From Methylotenera sp. (lineage in GTDB: Bacteria > Pseudomonadota > Gammaproteobacteria > Burkholderiales > Methylophilaceae), in NCBI GenBank assembly GCA_005791685.1, contig SXVG01000048.1, forward strand, positions 1 through 25,187: 25,187 bases of DNA, read 5' to 3'. Of this stretch, positions 7,135 to 15,222 are shown piece by piece (position 1 is the stretch's first letter; each line of letters begins with the position of its first letter). The notes below the pieces were generated by a model that did no database searches, was not told where the DNA came from, and was given only the letters and a program-made list of their open reading frames with translations. Made by a program: the position numbers and the translations under genes.

Positions 7135-8232
7135 TTATTGTGCAAGACTGCTATACCAAGCAGCCTTAATGGTAGCCGTTCCCCTCACCGCCACTTTTTC
7201 TTTGCCAGTCAAGCCGCCACGAATAATGACTTGTTCGGCCTGTTCGCTCACCACGATTACCGGTGTCGCAATAAATCCTTTGGCCGCTTGCACAAAAACA
7301 TAGCCATTCTTGCCATTTCGAACCAATGAAGTTTTTGGCACCGCATAGTGTGTTGCATCCCCCTCACCAAGCAACTCCACCTCCACAAACTGCCCTGGCG
7401 AAAGCTTATCCACCCCCACTGTAATTTCTGCCCGTAAATGTACCGTTTGGTCGTTACGATTCACACTGCGGATGATGGTCGTAATCTTGCCTGAAGCTTG
7501 ATATTTTGGGATGTTCACGCTCATGCCTTGCTTAACAAAGTGTAGAATATCAAGCGGCGCATGAATCTCCAGCCACAACGGCTTGAGTCTGGCAATGCGA
7601 TAAATAGGCATGCTTACGTCTACCCGCTGACCAACAGCCGCCATCTGCTCTATCACGACACCATCTATCGGTGAGCTCAACATTAAACCACTGCTTAGCT
7701 CGCCATGCATTTCCAGTTTCGAAATTGCGCCGTCCCCCATGCCAGCCATGCTGAGCGCTTGCCTGCGTTGTTTTATTTCAACGGACAGTTCTTGATGCCC
7801 ACTTTCAGTGCTTAACACGCGCCGTTCAGCAATAATGCCGTCTTTATATAACTCACGATCGCGATCAAGCATATTCTTGCTCAACTGGTGCTGCGTTCTG
7901 CCACGAAGGTAATCGCGCTGAAGCGCTACCAGTTCAGCACTATGGATACGCCCTATCGTCTGACCGCGCTTTACTGATTGTCCGGCTGTCACATAAAGCG
8001 CATCCACCAGACCACTTTGCGGCGTGCTCACAACATGCTCTTGGTCAACGGGAATCACTATCTCCCCTGGCAATTGCTTGCTCATGACTGGGCTGGCCGC
8101 AACTAGAGATGTCACCGTAATGCCTAGCGTTTGCATCTGCTGAGCATTAATGGCGACAAGGTCATTGGCACTGGCTATCGACGCCTGGCAAAGCATTAAA
8201 GCGGTTAAGGAAATGGGGATGATTTTTTTCAA
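7135..8232 (-). CDS. Periplasmic adaptor (membrane fusion protein), CzcB/CusB family
   Basis: A protein of 365 residues that bridges the RND pump and the outer-membrane channel. A signal peptide (MKKIIPISLTALMLCQASIASA) leads a barrel-sandwich hybrid (STPQSGLVDALYVTAGQSVKRGQ), an alpha-hairpin (about residues 110-170), the second lipoyl half (LSSPIDGVVIEQMAAVGQRV) and a beta-barrel with LSPGQFVEVEL. The start is TTG at 8232, overlapping the TGA of the channel gene (TTGA, 8229-8232), with GGAG about 9 bases before it. This is translational coupling. I see no extra His-rich or Met-rich metal-binding domain of the kind some CzcB or CusB proteins have at their ends. Confidence 0.92.
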   Translation of the reverse strand: MKKIIPISLTALMLCQASIASANDLVAINAQQMQTLGITVTSLVAASPVMSKQLPGEIVIPVDQEHVVSTPQSGLVDALYVTAGQSVKRGQTIGRIHSAELVALQRDYLRGRTQHQLSKNMLDRDRELYKDGIIAERRVLSTESGHQELSVEIKQRRQALSMAGMGDGAISKLEMHGELSSGLMLSSPIDGVVIEQMAAVGQRVDVSMPIYRIARLKPLWLEIHAPLDILHFVKQGMSVNIPKYQASGKITTIIRSVNRNDQTVHLRAEITVGVDKLSPGQFVEVELLGEGDATHYAVPKTSLVRNGKNGYVFVQAAKGFIATPVIVVSEQAEQVIIRGGLTGKEKVAVRGTATIKAAWYSSLAQ

Positions 8233-9485
8233 GGCAAAACTCCAATGGCTTGGTTATATCGAGCAATATTCCATTGCTGTTGTGTGCGTAAACTTGTCAG
8301 TGCACGCTCTGCCTCATAAGCGACGGATTGGCTACGTAACAAACTCACAAGATCGGACTCACCTAAAGAAAATGACTTTCTAGCTAACTGCAATCCGTCT
8401 TGCGATAACTTGTGCTGTTGTTCCACAAGAATAAGTTGAGCACTGATGGTCTCTAAATTATGTTTGGCTTCATGGAATGCGCTTACAAGCAACAAACGGC
8501 GGCGCTCGCGCTCGCTCATGGCTTGCGCAATCTCCATCTCTGCGCTTGCCAGCATGGGTGCCGATCGCACTTGTGCATCCAGCGGAACGCGAATGGATAC
8601 GCCTACGCTGTCGTTATAGAGCTGGTCAAAAGCACCACGCTCACGCCTGGCATTAATTAACACTTGCGGGTTCTCACGTCTTTCGATTCGCACTAGATCA
8701 CGCTGCCCATTAGCCACTTCAGTTTTTGAATTGGCTTCAACCAACCAAGGGTGAGTATCATCAATGTTTTCTTTTGCGTTGAGCGTCTCTGCAAAAGACT
8801 GCGGTAGCTCTTTCAAACCAGTCAGCATCCAATAACGGTGCTCAGCATGCTGTAACTCCGCTTTAACGCGCAATAAAATGGTGCTGGCCCCTAAGGTAAT
8901 ATTTTTGGCCATCATCACGTCTGTTTTAGCCAATTCGCCAGCCTGCCAACGCTTTTCCACATCGCCTTGCAATGCTTGAGCGGTTTGGTATTGCGATTCA
9001 GCTAATGCCACATCACCGTCTAGCATGCCTATGCTCCAAAGCGCATCGCGCACTTGCCCAGCGACATCCAAAGCCAAACTATTGCGCGATGATTCCAGTT
9101 CATTTTTAACACCACGCGCCATCGTTTCTCGAGCCGCGCGTTGATCTGGCATCCAGACAGGCAACTCAAGACCAACTTCCCACTGATTGAGATTACGGTT
9201 ACTGCCCACCACATCGTTTTGATGCCCAAAAATAACAGCCGGGGCGGCTGGCAATAAGCCACTGGCCTGCAGATTCCTAGCCTCGACCACGCCCGAACTC
9301 GCCTTGAACACCCGTTGCTTTGGATGATGCGCAACCGCCTGACTCACCACGTCAGACAGAGACAGTTTTTGATTGCGCTCCAACTTAAACGATTCGTCTG
9401 CTGGACTGGTGATTGGCAATAAAAGTAAAAGGGTTAAAACTAAGGAATGAGGAGCTCGCATGATGATACAGCCAAAAAATAACAT
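8229..9485 (-). CDS. Outer-membrane efflux channel, TolC/CzcC family
   Basis: First gene of the RND operon; forms the outer-membrane duct. It has an N-terminal signal region and two related helical repeats typical of OEP proteins (LSLSDVVSQAVAHHP near the start; SFSLGESDLVSLLRSQ near the end), in 418 residues. Two starts are possible. ATG 9485 has a GAGA ribosome site. The internal ATG 9461 gives a more typical signal peptide (MRAPHSLVLTLLLLLPITSPA) but has a poor ribosome site. I list the longer form. The upstream promoter has a -10 at 9539-9544, leaving a leader of about 45 bases. A CTTAAG direct repeat upstream suggests response-regulator control. Confidence 0.9.
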   Translation of the reverse strand: MLFFGCIIMRAPHSLVLTLLLLLPITSPADESFKLERNQKLSLSDVVSQAVAHHPKQRVFKASSGVVEARNLQASGLLPAAPAVIFGHQNDVVGSNRNLNQWEVGLELPVWMPDQRAARETMARGVKNELESSRNSLALDVAGQVRDALWSIGMLDGDVALAESQYQTAQALQGDVEKRWQAGELAKTDVMMAKNITLGASTILLRVKAELQHAEHRYWMLTGLKELPQSFAETLNAKENIDDTHPWLVEANSKTEVANGQRDLVRIERRENPQVLINARRERGAFDQLYNDSVGVSIRVPLDAQVRSAPMLASAEMEIAQAMSERERRRLLLVSAFHEAKHNLETISAQLILVEQQHKLSQDGLQLARKSFSLGESDLVSLLRSQSVAYEAERALTSLRTQQQWNIARYNQAIGVLP

Positions 9486-9538
9486 TATTTATTCTCGAAT
9501 AATTCGCATCATGGCCACCTGCCACGAATAATGCACGC

Positions 9539-9571
9539 ATTCTATTAAATCATTCTTAAGTGAACCTTAAG
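9539..9571 (-). promoter_or_regulatory. RND operon promoter with CTTAAG-N5-CTTAAG operator
   Basis: On the minus strand two exact CTTAAG half-sites (9566-9571 and 9555-9560) are separated by 5 bases, an 11-base period or one helical turn. Ten bases after the second comes TAGAAT (-10, 9539-9544). No good -35 is needed in such activator-dependent promoters. The pattern equals the known PmrA box form (YTTAAK-N5-YTTAAK) and fits OmpR/PhoB-family regulators in general. CTTAAG alone is common in this window, so it is the exact tandem and its place before the -10 that count. No regulator gene is in the window. Confidence 0.6.
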
Positions 9572-9583
9572 CGTTTTGAAGCG

Positions 9584-10147
9584 CTATTTAACAATAAAAT
9601 GCTCGCGGTAGTACTTCAATTCATCTATCGATTCGTAAATATCGGCTAAAGCCTCGTGCTTGCTGGTTTTTTTAAAGCCCGCATAAATCGCTGGCTTCCA
9701 ACGTCTGGCCAACTCTTTAAATACACTGACATCCAAATTACGGTAATGGAAATACTTTTCCAAATCCGGCATATAGCGCGCCATAAAGCGACGGTCTTGG
9801 CAAATCGAGTTGCCGCACATGGGCGATTTACCGGCCGGCACCCACTCTTTTAAAAAGGCCAACATCTGCAAACTGGCTTGTTCTTCGTCTAAGCTGGACT
9901 CTTTAACTTTCTGGATCAAACCGGAACGGCCGTGCGTGCCCTTATTCCAAGCATCCATGCCGTCCAACACCGCATCACTCTGATGCACGACCAGCACCGG
10001 CGACTCAGCCAAGACATTTAATTCGGCGTCGGTGACCACCACGGCCAATTCTAGAATACGGTCAGAATCGGGCAATAAGCCACTCATCTCCATATCCAGC
10101 CAAATTAAATTGTTCTGATTGGTGCTATTAGTCAATTCTGCCATCAT
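9584..10147 (-). CDS. orn: Oligoribonuclease
   Basis: A 3'-5' exonuclease that degrades 2-5 nucleotide RNAs and pGpG (ending c-di-GMP breakdown). DEDDh family: the first motif IWLDMEMSGL has D18 and E20, and later motifs include MCGNSICQDRRFM and KTSKHEALADIYESIDEL near the C-terminus. The frame is open to 10192, but the ATG at 10147 has GGA about 7 bases before it and yields 187 residues, near the usual 180-185. The next codon is also ATG (10144), an alternative start. It is divergent from the M48 protease gene, and 98 bases separate its stop from the RND operon start. Confidence 0.95.
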   Translation of the reverse strand: MMAELTNSTNQNNLIWLDMEMSGLLPDSDRILELAVVVTDAELNVLAESPVLVVHQSDAVLDGMDAWNKGTHGRSGLIQKVKESSLDEEQASLQMLAFLKEWVPAGKSPMCGNSICQDRRFMARYMPDLEKYFHYRNLDVSVFKELARRWKPAIYAGFKKTSKHEALADIYESIDELKYYREHFIVK

Positions 10148-10244
10148 GATTTCCATTAAAATTAAATTTTTTAAATAACTGCCGTGAACCATCGCATCGA
10201 TAATGCTTCACAATGTGCACATATTAACTGAACTTAACTTAACC

Positions 10245-11489
10245 ATGCCTTTTACCCTTATTTTTATTAGCCTACTAACGGCTTCCATCTTAATGCGCCT
10301 ATGGCTTGCCGGCAGACACATTCGCCATGTGCAACAACACCGAAATCAAGTGCCAGCAGCTTTCAGCGCCACCATCGCACTGGATGCGCATCAAAAAGCC
10401 GCTGACTACACGACGGCTAAAGCAAAATTAAGCTTATCCGAGGGTTTGCTACAAGCCCTGCTGCTAGTCGCCTTCACCTTGGGTGGTGGCCTGCAATTAA
10501 TAGACCTCTACTGGCGCGATATTTTAGCCGAACCAGCCATCCTACGCGGGGCGTTGGTCATTTGCAGTGCTATGCTGATCAGCAGCTTGATCGATTTACC
10601 CTTTGATTATTACAAAACTTTTGTCATCGACGAAAAGTTTGGTTTTAATAAGATGACTGTTTCCATGTTCGTAATGGATTTGATTAAACACAGCTTGCTG
10701 GGCCTAGCCTTAGGTGGGCCGATTTTATTATTGGCCTTATGGCTAATGCAAGGCGCGGGAGAGTATTGGTGGCTGTATTTATGGTTGGTCTGGAGCGCGT
10801 TTAACTTAATCATGCTGGCCGTCTACCCCACATTTATTGCCCCCTTGTTTAATAAATTCAGCCCCCTGACAGATCTCAGCCTAAAACAGCGCATTGAATC
10901 CCTGTTAACTAAATGTGGCTTTAAATCACAAGGCTTGTTTGTCATGGACGGTTCGTCTCGCAGCAGTCATGGCAACGCCTATTTCACCGGCTTTGGCGCT
11001 TCAAAACGGGTGGTGTTTTTTGACACTTTATTAGCACGCTTAAACGCCGATGAAATAGAAGCGGTGCTGGCCCATGAGCTGGGGCATTTTAAGCATCATC
11101 ACGTGATGAAACGCATCGCCATGCTGTTTTCCATGAGCTTTTTAGGTTTAGCCTTACTCGGTTGGTTGATGCAACAACCGTGGTTTTATAGCGGCCTGGG
11201 CGTTGAGATGGCTAGCACCTACATGGCTTTAATGCTGTTTTTGCTCATCTCACCGGTGTTTTTATTTTTACTACGGCCCTTTATGGCCAGCTATTCACGT
11301 AAAAACGAATTTGAGGCCGATGCTTATGCGGCCAAACAAGCCCAAGCAAAAGATTTGATTAGCGCCTTGGTCAAGCTTTATCGAGACAACGCTTCCACCC
11401 TGACCCCGGACCCACTGCATTCGGCATTTTATGACTCGCATCCGCCGGCCAGCATACGGATTTCCAAATTGTCAGCGTATACTGGCTAG
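10245..11489 (+). CDS. M48 family membrane zinc metalloprotease (Ste24-like)
   Basis: Integral membrane protease related to the CAAX prenyl protease Ste24. It has the zinc motif HELGH (277-281, in AVLAHELGHFKHHH), the third ligand Glu in NEFEADAYA, and the conserved GFNKM..FV..L segment of this subfamily. Several hydrophobic helices occur before, between and after. In bacteria it probably takes part in membrane-protein or envelope quality control; its substrate is unknown. I choose ATG 10245 (414 residues, starting MPFTLIFISLL) over the upstream ATG 10203, because the helix then starts at once as in relatives. Neither has a clear ribosome site. It is divergent from orn and followed after 36 bases by rsgA. 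Confidence 0.9.
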   Translation: MPFTLIFISLLTASILMRLWLAGRHIRHVQQHRNQVPAAFSATIALDAHQKAADYTTAKAKLSLSEGLLQALLLVAFTLGGGLQLIDLYWRDILAEPAILRGALVICSAMLISSLIDLPFDYYKTFVIDEKFGFNKMTVSMFVMDLIKHSLLGLALGGPILLLALWLMQGAGEYWWLYLWLVWSAFNLIMLAVYPTFIAPLFNKFSPLTDLSLKQRIESLLTKCGFKSQGLFVMDGSSRSSHGNAYFTGFGASKRVVFFDTLLARLNADEIEAVLAHELGHFKHHHVMKRIAMLFSMSFLGLALLGWLMQQPWFYSGLGVEMASTYMALMLFLLISPVFLFLLRPFMASYSRKNEFEADAYAAKQAQAKDLISALVKLYRDNASTLTPDPLHSAFYDSHPPASIRISKLSAYTG

Positions 11490-11525
11490 CATAGCCTTAA
11501 GCTCAATTCCTCGCCGCCCAACAAT

Positions 11526-12428
11526 TTGTCCAATTTAAGCACCCCACAGTCTGCCTTCATTGCGCCTTTACAAGGCACGGTAGTGGCTGCCTATGGCAAA
11601 CGTTTTCAAGTTGAATTGGCGGATAGGCAAACCATCAGCTGCGTGACCCGTGGCAAAAAAACCGATTTAGCCTGTGGTGACAGGGTAAACTTGCAGCTAA
11701 CCGATAGGCACGAAGGGGTGATAGACAGCACTTTGCCGCGCACGAGCTTGCTCTACCGCAGCAATGCCTACAAAAGCAAACTACTGGCGGCCAATGTCAC
11801 GCAAATCATCATCGTGCTGGCTACCCAGCCCAGCTTTTATGAGGCTTTATTAAATCGCTGCCTGATTGCCGCCGAGGCGGCCCATATTAAGCCGCTCATC
11901 TTGCTTAATAAATGCGATCTGGCTGACAACGCGCAAGCCAAACAAAAACTAGCTTTGTACAGTGGCCTGGGCTATCCCGTGCTGGCTTTATCAGCCAAAG
12001 AAGACATTGCCAGCTTAAGACCTTATCTGCAAGGCCAGGCCAGCATTTTAGTCGGCCAATCCGGCATGGGTAAATCCACCATCATCAATGCCTTATTGCC
12101 TGACGCTGCCGTGCGCACCAGGGAAGTCAGCTTGAGTTTGGACAGCGGCAAACACACCACCACCGCAGCGCATTTATACCACTTAGATGCGCACAGCCAT
12201 TTAATCGACTCCCCTGGCCTGCAAGAATTTGGCTTGCACCACTTGAGCACAGACGAATTGGAACACGCCTTCATTGAATTTAGGCCGCACTTAGGCAAAT
12301 GCCGATTCAACAACTGCAAGCACTTGCAAGAGCCCGATTGCGCGATTAAACAAGCCTTAACTAAGGGTCAAATCAGCCCGGAAAGGCTGGCCATTTACCA
12401 ACTGCTACGCGCTGAAATCGAGCATTAA
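11526..12428 (+). CDS. rsgA: Ribosome small-subunit GTPase RsgA (YjeQ)
   Basis: A circularly permuted GTPase that checks late 30S maturation. In order it has an N-terminal OB-fold (GTVVAAYGKRFQVEL), G4 (NKCDLA), G5 (SAKE), G1 P-loop (GQSGMGKST, 177-185), G3 (DSPGLQEF) and a C-terminal zinc finger (CRFNNCKHLQEPDC). At 300 residues it is full length. The start is TTG at 11526: the frame is closed at 11487-11489 and there is no other start codon before the OB-fold. The ribosome site is poor. It follows the M48 gene by 36 bases in the same frame, so the two are probably co-transcribed. Confidence 0.96.
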   Translation: MSNLSTPQSAFIAPLQGTVVAAYGKRFQVELADRQTISCVTRGKKTDLACGDRVNLQLTDRHEGVIDSTLPRTSLLYRSNAYKSKLLAANVTQIIIVLATQPSFYEALLNRCLIAAEAAHIKPLILLNKCDLADNAQAKQKLALYSGLGYPVLALSAKEDIASLRPYLQGQASILVGQSGMGKSTIINALLPDAAVRTREVSLSLDSGKHTTTAAHLYHLDAHSHLIDSPGLQEFGLHHLSTDELEHAFIEFRPHLGKCRFNNCKHLQEPDCAIKQALTKGQISPERLAIYQLLRAEIEH

Positions 12429-12469
12429 CCTAGCCGACTTAAGCCCATCCATAAAAAGCGCAGTTGGCG

Positions 12470-12475
12470 TATAAT
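12470..12475 (+). promoter_or_regulatory. Probable -10 box of the queD promoter
   Basis: An exact TATAAT lies 30 bases before the queD ATG, in the 76-base gap after rsgA. The expected -35 position (about 12447-12452) matches poorly. The remaining leader is too short for a preQ1 riboswitch. Confidence 0.45.
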
Positions 12476-12504
12476 CTCGCTATTCATTTTTCAAGTAGCC
12501 CCTC

Positions 12505-12945
12505 ATGCAAATTACCACCCGCCTAGAATTTGACGCCGGCCACCGTATTCCTAGCCATAAAAGTCAATGTAAAAACTTGCATGGCCATCGCTACGCCATT
12601 GAAATCACCTTATCCGGCGACATCATTAGCCAGCCCGATGCTTCTGACAACGGCATGGTCATGGATTTTTCTGAGGTGAAAGCCATCGCTAAAACGGCCG
12701 TAGTGGACGTTTGGGACCATGCTTTTTTGGTGTATCAGCACGACGCGGAAGTGCTGAATTTTTTGAACAGCTTAAGCCAGCACAAAACCGTCATTTTCCC
12801 CACGGTGCCGACGGCGGAAAACATGGCCAACGAGGCGTTTCGGATACTCAAAAGCCGCTACCTAGACAGTTATGGCACGCATTTAACATTGGAAAAAGTG
12901 CGCTTGTATGAAACGCCTAACAACTGGGCAGACGCCTTAGGCTAA
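12505..12945 (+). CDS. queD: 6-carboxytetrahydropterin synthase (queuosine pathway)
   Basis: Converts dihydroneopterin triphosphate to 6-carboxytetrahydropterin, an early step to the queuosine tRNA base. PTPS/QueD family: zinc ligands H13 (FDAGHRI), H26 and H28 (LHGHRY), with catalytic Cys22 in SHKSQCKNLHGH. A later DVWDHAFLV segment holds the Asp-His pair and a C-terminal YETPNNWA carries the pterin-anchoring Glu. At 146 residues it is slightly longer than E. coli QueD. No queC, queE or queF is nearby. It converges on rfbB and the two coding regions overlap by 9 bases at their stops. Confidence 0.93.
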   Translation: MQITTRLEFDAGHRIPSHKSQCKNLHGHRYAIEITLSGDIISQPDASDNGMVMDFSEVKAIAKTAVVDVWDHAFLVYQHDAEVLNFLNSLSQHKTVIFPTVPTAENMANEAFRILKSRYLDSYGTHLTLEKVRLYETPNNWADALG

Positions 12946-14022
12946 TTCTTCACCACGCTCGGCGTAATGCTTGGCTACCCAGTGGCGGTATTCGCCGCTG
13001 GTCACATTGTTCACCCAAGCCTGATTGTCCAAATACCAATTCACCGTTTTCTCTATGCCCGACTCAAAGCTTTCTTCAGGCTTCCAGCCCAATTGTTGGT
13101 GAATCTTGCTGGCGTCTATCGCGTAGCGCTGATCATGGCCTAATCGGTCTTCTACGAAAGTGATTTGCTCGGCATAGGATTTGCCGTCTGGCCGCGGTTT
13201 TTTTGCGTCTAAAATGCGGCATAAGGTTTCGACCACGGCGATATTCGGCTTCTCGTTCCAGCCACCAACGTTATAAACCTCACCCACTTGCCCCGCTTGT
13301 AACACCCGGCGTATGGCCGCGCAGTGGTCGGTGACATACAGCCAATCACGCACCTGTTGCCCAGTACCGTAAATGGGCAAAGCTTTGCCAGTCAAGGCAT
13401 TGTGTATCACCAGTGGGATCAACTTCTCAGGAAAATGATGGGGGCCGTAATTATTAGAGCAATTGGTGGTGAGCGTAGGCAAGCCATAGGTATGGTGGTA
13501 AGCCCGCACCAAATGATCCGAGGCCGCTTTGGATGCGGAATAAGGGCTATTGGGCGCGTAGGCATGGGTCTCGGTAAACGCCGGGGCGCTGGCCGTTAAG
13601 GAGCCGTACACTTCGTCGGTGGACACGTGTAAAAATCGGAAGTCCCGCCGCTGCGCATGGTTTAATTGAGACCAATAGGCACGTACCGCTTCTAATAAAT
13701 GAAAGGTGCCCAGCACATTGGTCTGAATGAAATCTTCTGGCCCATGTATGGATCTATCCACATGGCTTTCAGCGGCAAAATTGACGATGGCTGCAGGCTG
13801 GTGCTTGATCAGCAACTCCGCCAACAAGGCTTGATCAGCAATATCGCCATGCACAAACACATGCTGCGGATTGTGCTGCACCGTGGTCAAATTATCTAAA
13901 TTGCCGGCGTAGGTCAGTTTATCTAGATTAATCACCGTGCCTAGGCCTAATTTTAGCCATTCCAGCACAAAATTAGCGCCTATAAAACCCGCCCCACCGG
14001 TTACCAAAATGGTTTTATTCAT
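12937..14022 (-). CDS. rfbB: dTDP-glucose 4,6-dehydratase
   Basis: Makes dTDP-4-keto-6-deoxyglucose for rhamnose and other deoxysugars of surface polysaccharides. It is an extended short-chain dehydrogenase of 361 residues: NAD motif GGAGFIG (9-15), catalytic STDEVYG with the Asp-Glu pair, and YSASK with the Tyr and Lys. NNYGPHHFPEKLIP and YVTDHCAAI also match RmlB. ATG at 14022 has AAGGA upstream and overlaps the dnaQ stop by 8 bases, so it is coupled to dnaQ. The usual partners rmlA, rmlC and rmlD are not next to it, which is unusual for this pathway. It could have a family-level role other than rhamnose. Confidence 0.94.
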   Translation of the reverse strand: MNKTILVTGGAGFIGANFVLEWLKLGLGTVINLDKLTYAGNLDNLTTVQHNPQHVFVHGDIADQALLAELLIKHQPAAIVNFAAESHVDRSIHGPEDFIQTNVLGTFHLLEAVRAYWSQLNHAQRRDFRFLHVSTDEVYGSLTASAPAFTETHAYAPNSPYSASKAASDHLVRAYHHTYGLPTLTTNCSNNYGPHHFPEKLIPLVIHNALTGKALPIYGTGQQVRDWLYVTDHCAAIRRVLQAGQVGEVYNVGGWNEKPNIAVVETLCRILDAKKPRPDGKSYAEQITFVEDRLGHDQRYAIDASKIHQQLGWKPEESFESGIEKTVNWYLDNQAWVNNVTSGEYRHWVAKHYAERGEELA

Positions 14023-14746
14023 GCCCAGTTTCCTTACTTTCCAACATTGCCGGCGAGGCCAGCGTGGTCCACAAACAATTGCCCGCTTTAGCTAACGCGC
14101 CCAGGTAAGCCGTATGCACCTCAAGCTCCGCTGAATCAGCCAATCTCACCAAGGAGGCATGGTTTAATTTAGGCCTAAGTTCACTGGCATGGCTTAGAGC
14201 GGGTTTATCCATGCCTATCATGAGGCTTTCTTGACCGCGGGTCATGGCCATGTATACGTCAGCCAGCAATTCCGCGTCCAGAAGTGCGCCATGCAAGGTG
14301 CGTTTTGAATTATCAATAGCGAAATGCCGACACAAGGCATCCAAGCTATTGCGCTGACCAGGACGCATGTCTTTGGCTAGTTTAAGGGTGTCGGTAATCT
14401 TGGCCACTACGCTTTCTAAGGGTTTTTGCTCGATCAAACCCAGTTCGCAATTCAAGAAACCCACATCAAATGGCGCGTTATGCATAATCAATTCGGCGTC
14501 GGCAATAAACTCCAGCAATTCGCCCACGATGTCGGGAAAGCGCGGTTTATCTTGTAAAAACTCCAGCGAAATGCCGTGCACCTCTTGTGCGCCCTGATCT
14601 ATTTCTCTATCGGGATTTAAATAATAATGAAAATGCTGCTTGGTTAAGCGACGGTTAACCACCTCCACGGCGGCAATTTCAATGATTCTATGGCCTTGCG
14701 CCGGGTATAAGCCTGTGGTTTCCGTATCTAAGAAGATTTGCCGCAT
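14015..14746 (-). CDS. dnaQ: DNA polymerase III epsilon subunit (proofreading exonuclease)
   Basis: The 3'-5' exonuclease of the replicative polymerase. All DEDDh residues are visible: D7 and E9 in FLDTETTG, D94 in HNAPFDVGFLN, and H152 and D157 in LHGALLDAEL. At 243 residues it matches the usual size. The C-terminal part (about 180-243) is the polymerase-binding tail. Its start overlaps the end of rnhA by 19 bases, and its end overlaps rfbB. The rnhA-dnaQ pairing is also known in enterobacteria, where the two are divergent; here they are on the same strand. Confidence 0.96.
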   Translation of the reverse strand: MRQIFLDTETTGLYPAQGHRIIEIAAVEVVNRRLTKQHFHYYLNPDREIDQGAQEVHGISLEFLQDKPRFPDIVGELLEFIADAELIMHNAPFDVGFLNCELGLIEQKPLESVVAKITDTLKLAKDMRPGQRNSLDALCRHFAIDNSKRTLHGALLDAELLADVYMAMTRGQESLMIGMDKPALSHASELRPKLNHASLVRLADSAELEVHTAYLGALAKAGNCLWTTLASPAMLESKETGHE

Positions 14747-15204
14747 GCTGCCCCTGCCTCTAACAAAATTTGCTCCACACCCTTATTGGCCAAGCTGTCT
14801 GCGCGCTCATTACCGACGTTACCGGCATGGCCTTTTACCCATATCCATTGCACCGTATGTTGCTGCGCCAAACCGTCTAACACTCGCCACAAGTCATCAT
14901 TTTTAACCGGCTTTTTATCTGCGGTACGCCAGTTTCTGGCTTTCCAACCGACTATCCACTCGGAAATGCCTTTTTGCACGTACACCGAATCCGTGTACAC
15001 CTTGGCATGGCAACTGCGGTTCAAGGCCTCCAAAGCCCGAATCACGGCGGTCAACTCCATGCGATTGTTGGTGGTCAACAAATCGCCACCAAACAATTCT
15101 TTTTCCTGGCCGGCGTAGCGTATCCAAGCTCCCCAACCGCCTGGGCCTGGATTGCCCTTGCAAGCGCCGTCTGCATATATTTCCACTTCTTTAGTCATGC
15201 TCAT
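14728..15204 (-). CDS. rnhA: Ribonuclease HI
   Basis: Cuts RNA in RNA-DNA hybrids. The catalytic set is complete: D12 (YADGACKGNPGPGG), E50 (NNRMELTAVI), D72 (VYTDSVYV), H126 (KGHAGN) and D136 (ERADSLAN). The basic handle region (WKARNWRTADKKPVKN) is present. At 158 residues it is typical. Two close ATGs are possible (15204 and 15198); I use the outer one. It lies 18 bases after the methyltransferase stop and overlaps dnaQ by 19 bases, so it forms one transcription unit with both. Confidence 0.96.
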   Translation of the reverse strand: MSMTKEVEIYADGACKGNPGPGGWGAWIRYAGQEKELFGGDLLTTNNRMELTAVIRALEALNRSCHAKVYTDSVYVQKGISEWIVGWKARNWRTADKKPVKNDDLWRVLDGLAQQHTVQWIWVKGHAGNVGNERADSLANKGVEQILLEAGAACGKSS

Positions 15205-15222
15205 GTTCTTAGTATTGCTTTC

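Noticed and set aside
12476..12504. preQ1 riboswitch before queD
   Set aside because: The leader after the -10 is only about 25 bases and lacks the preQ1 hairpin and A-rich tail.
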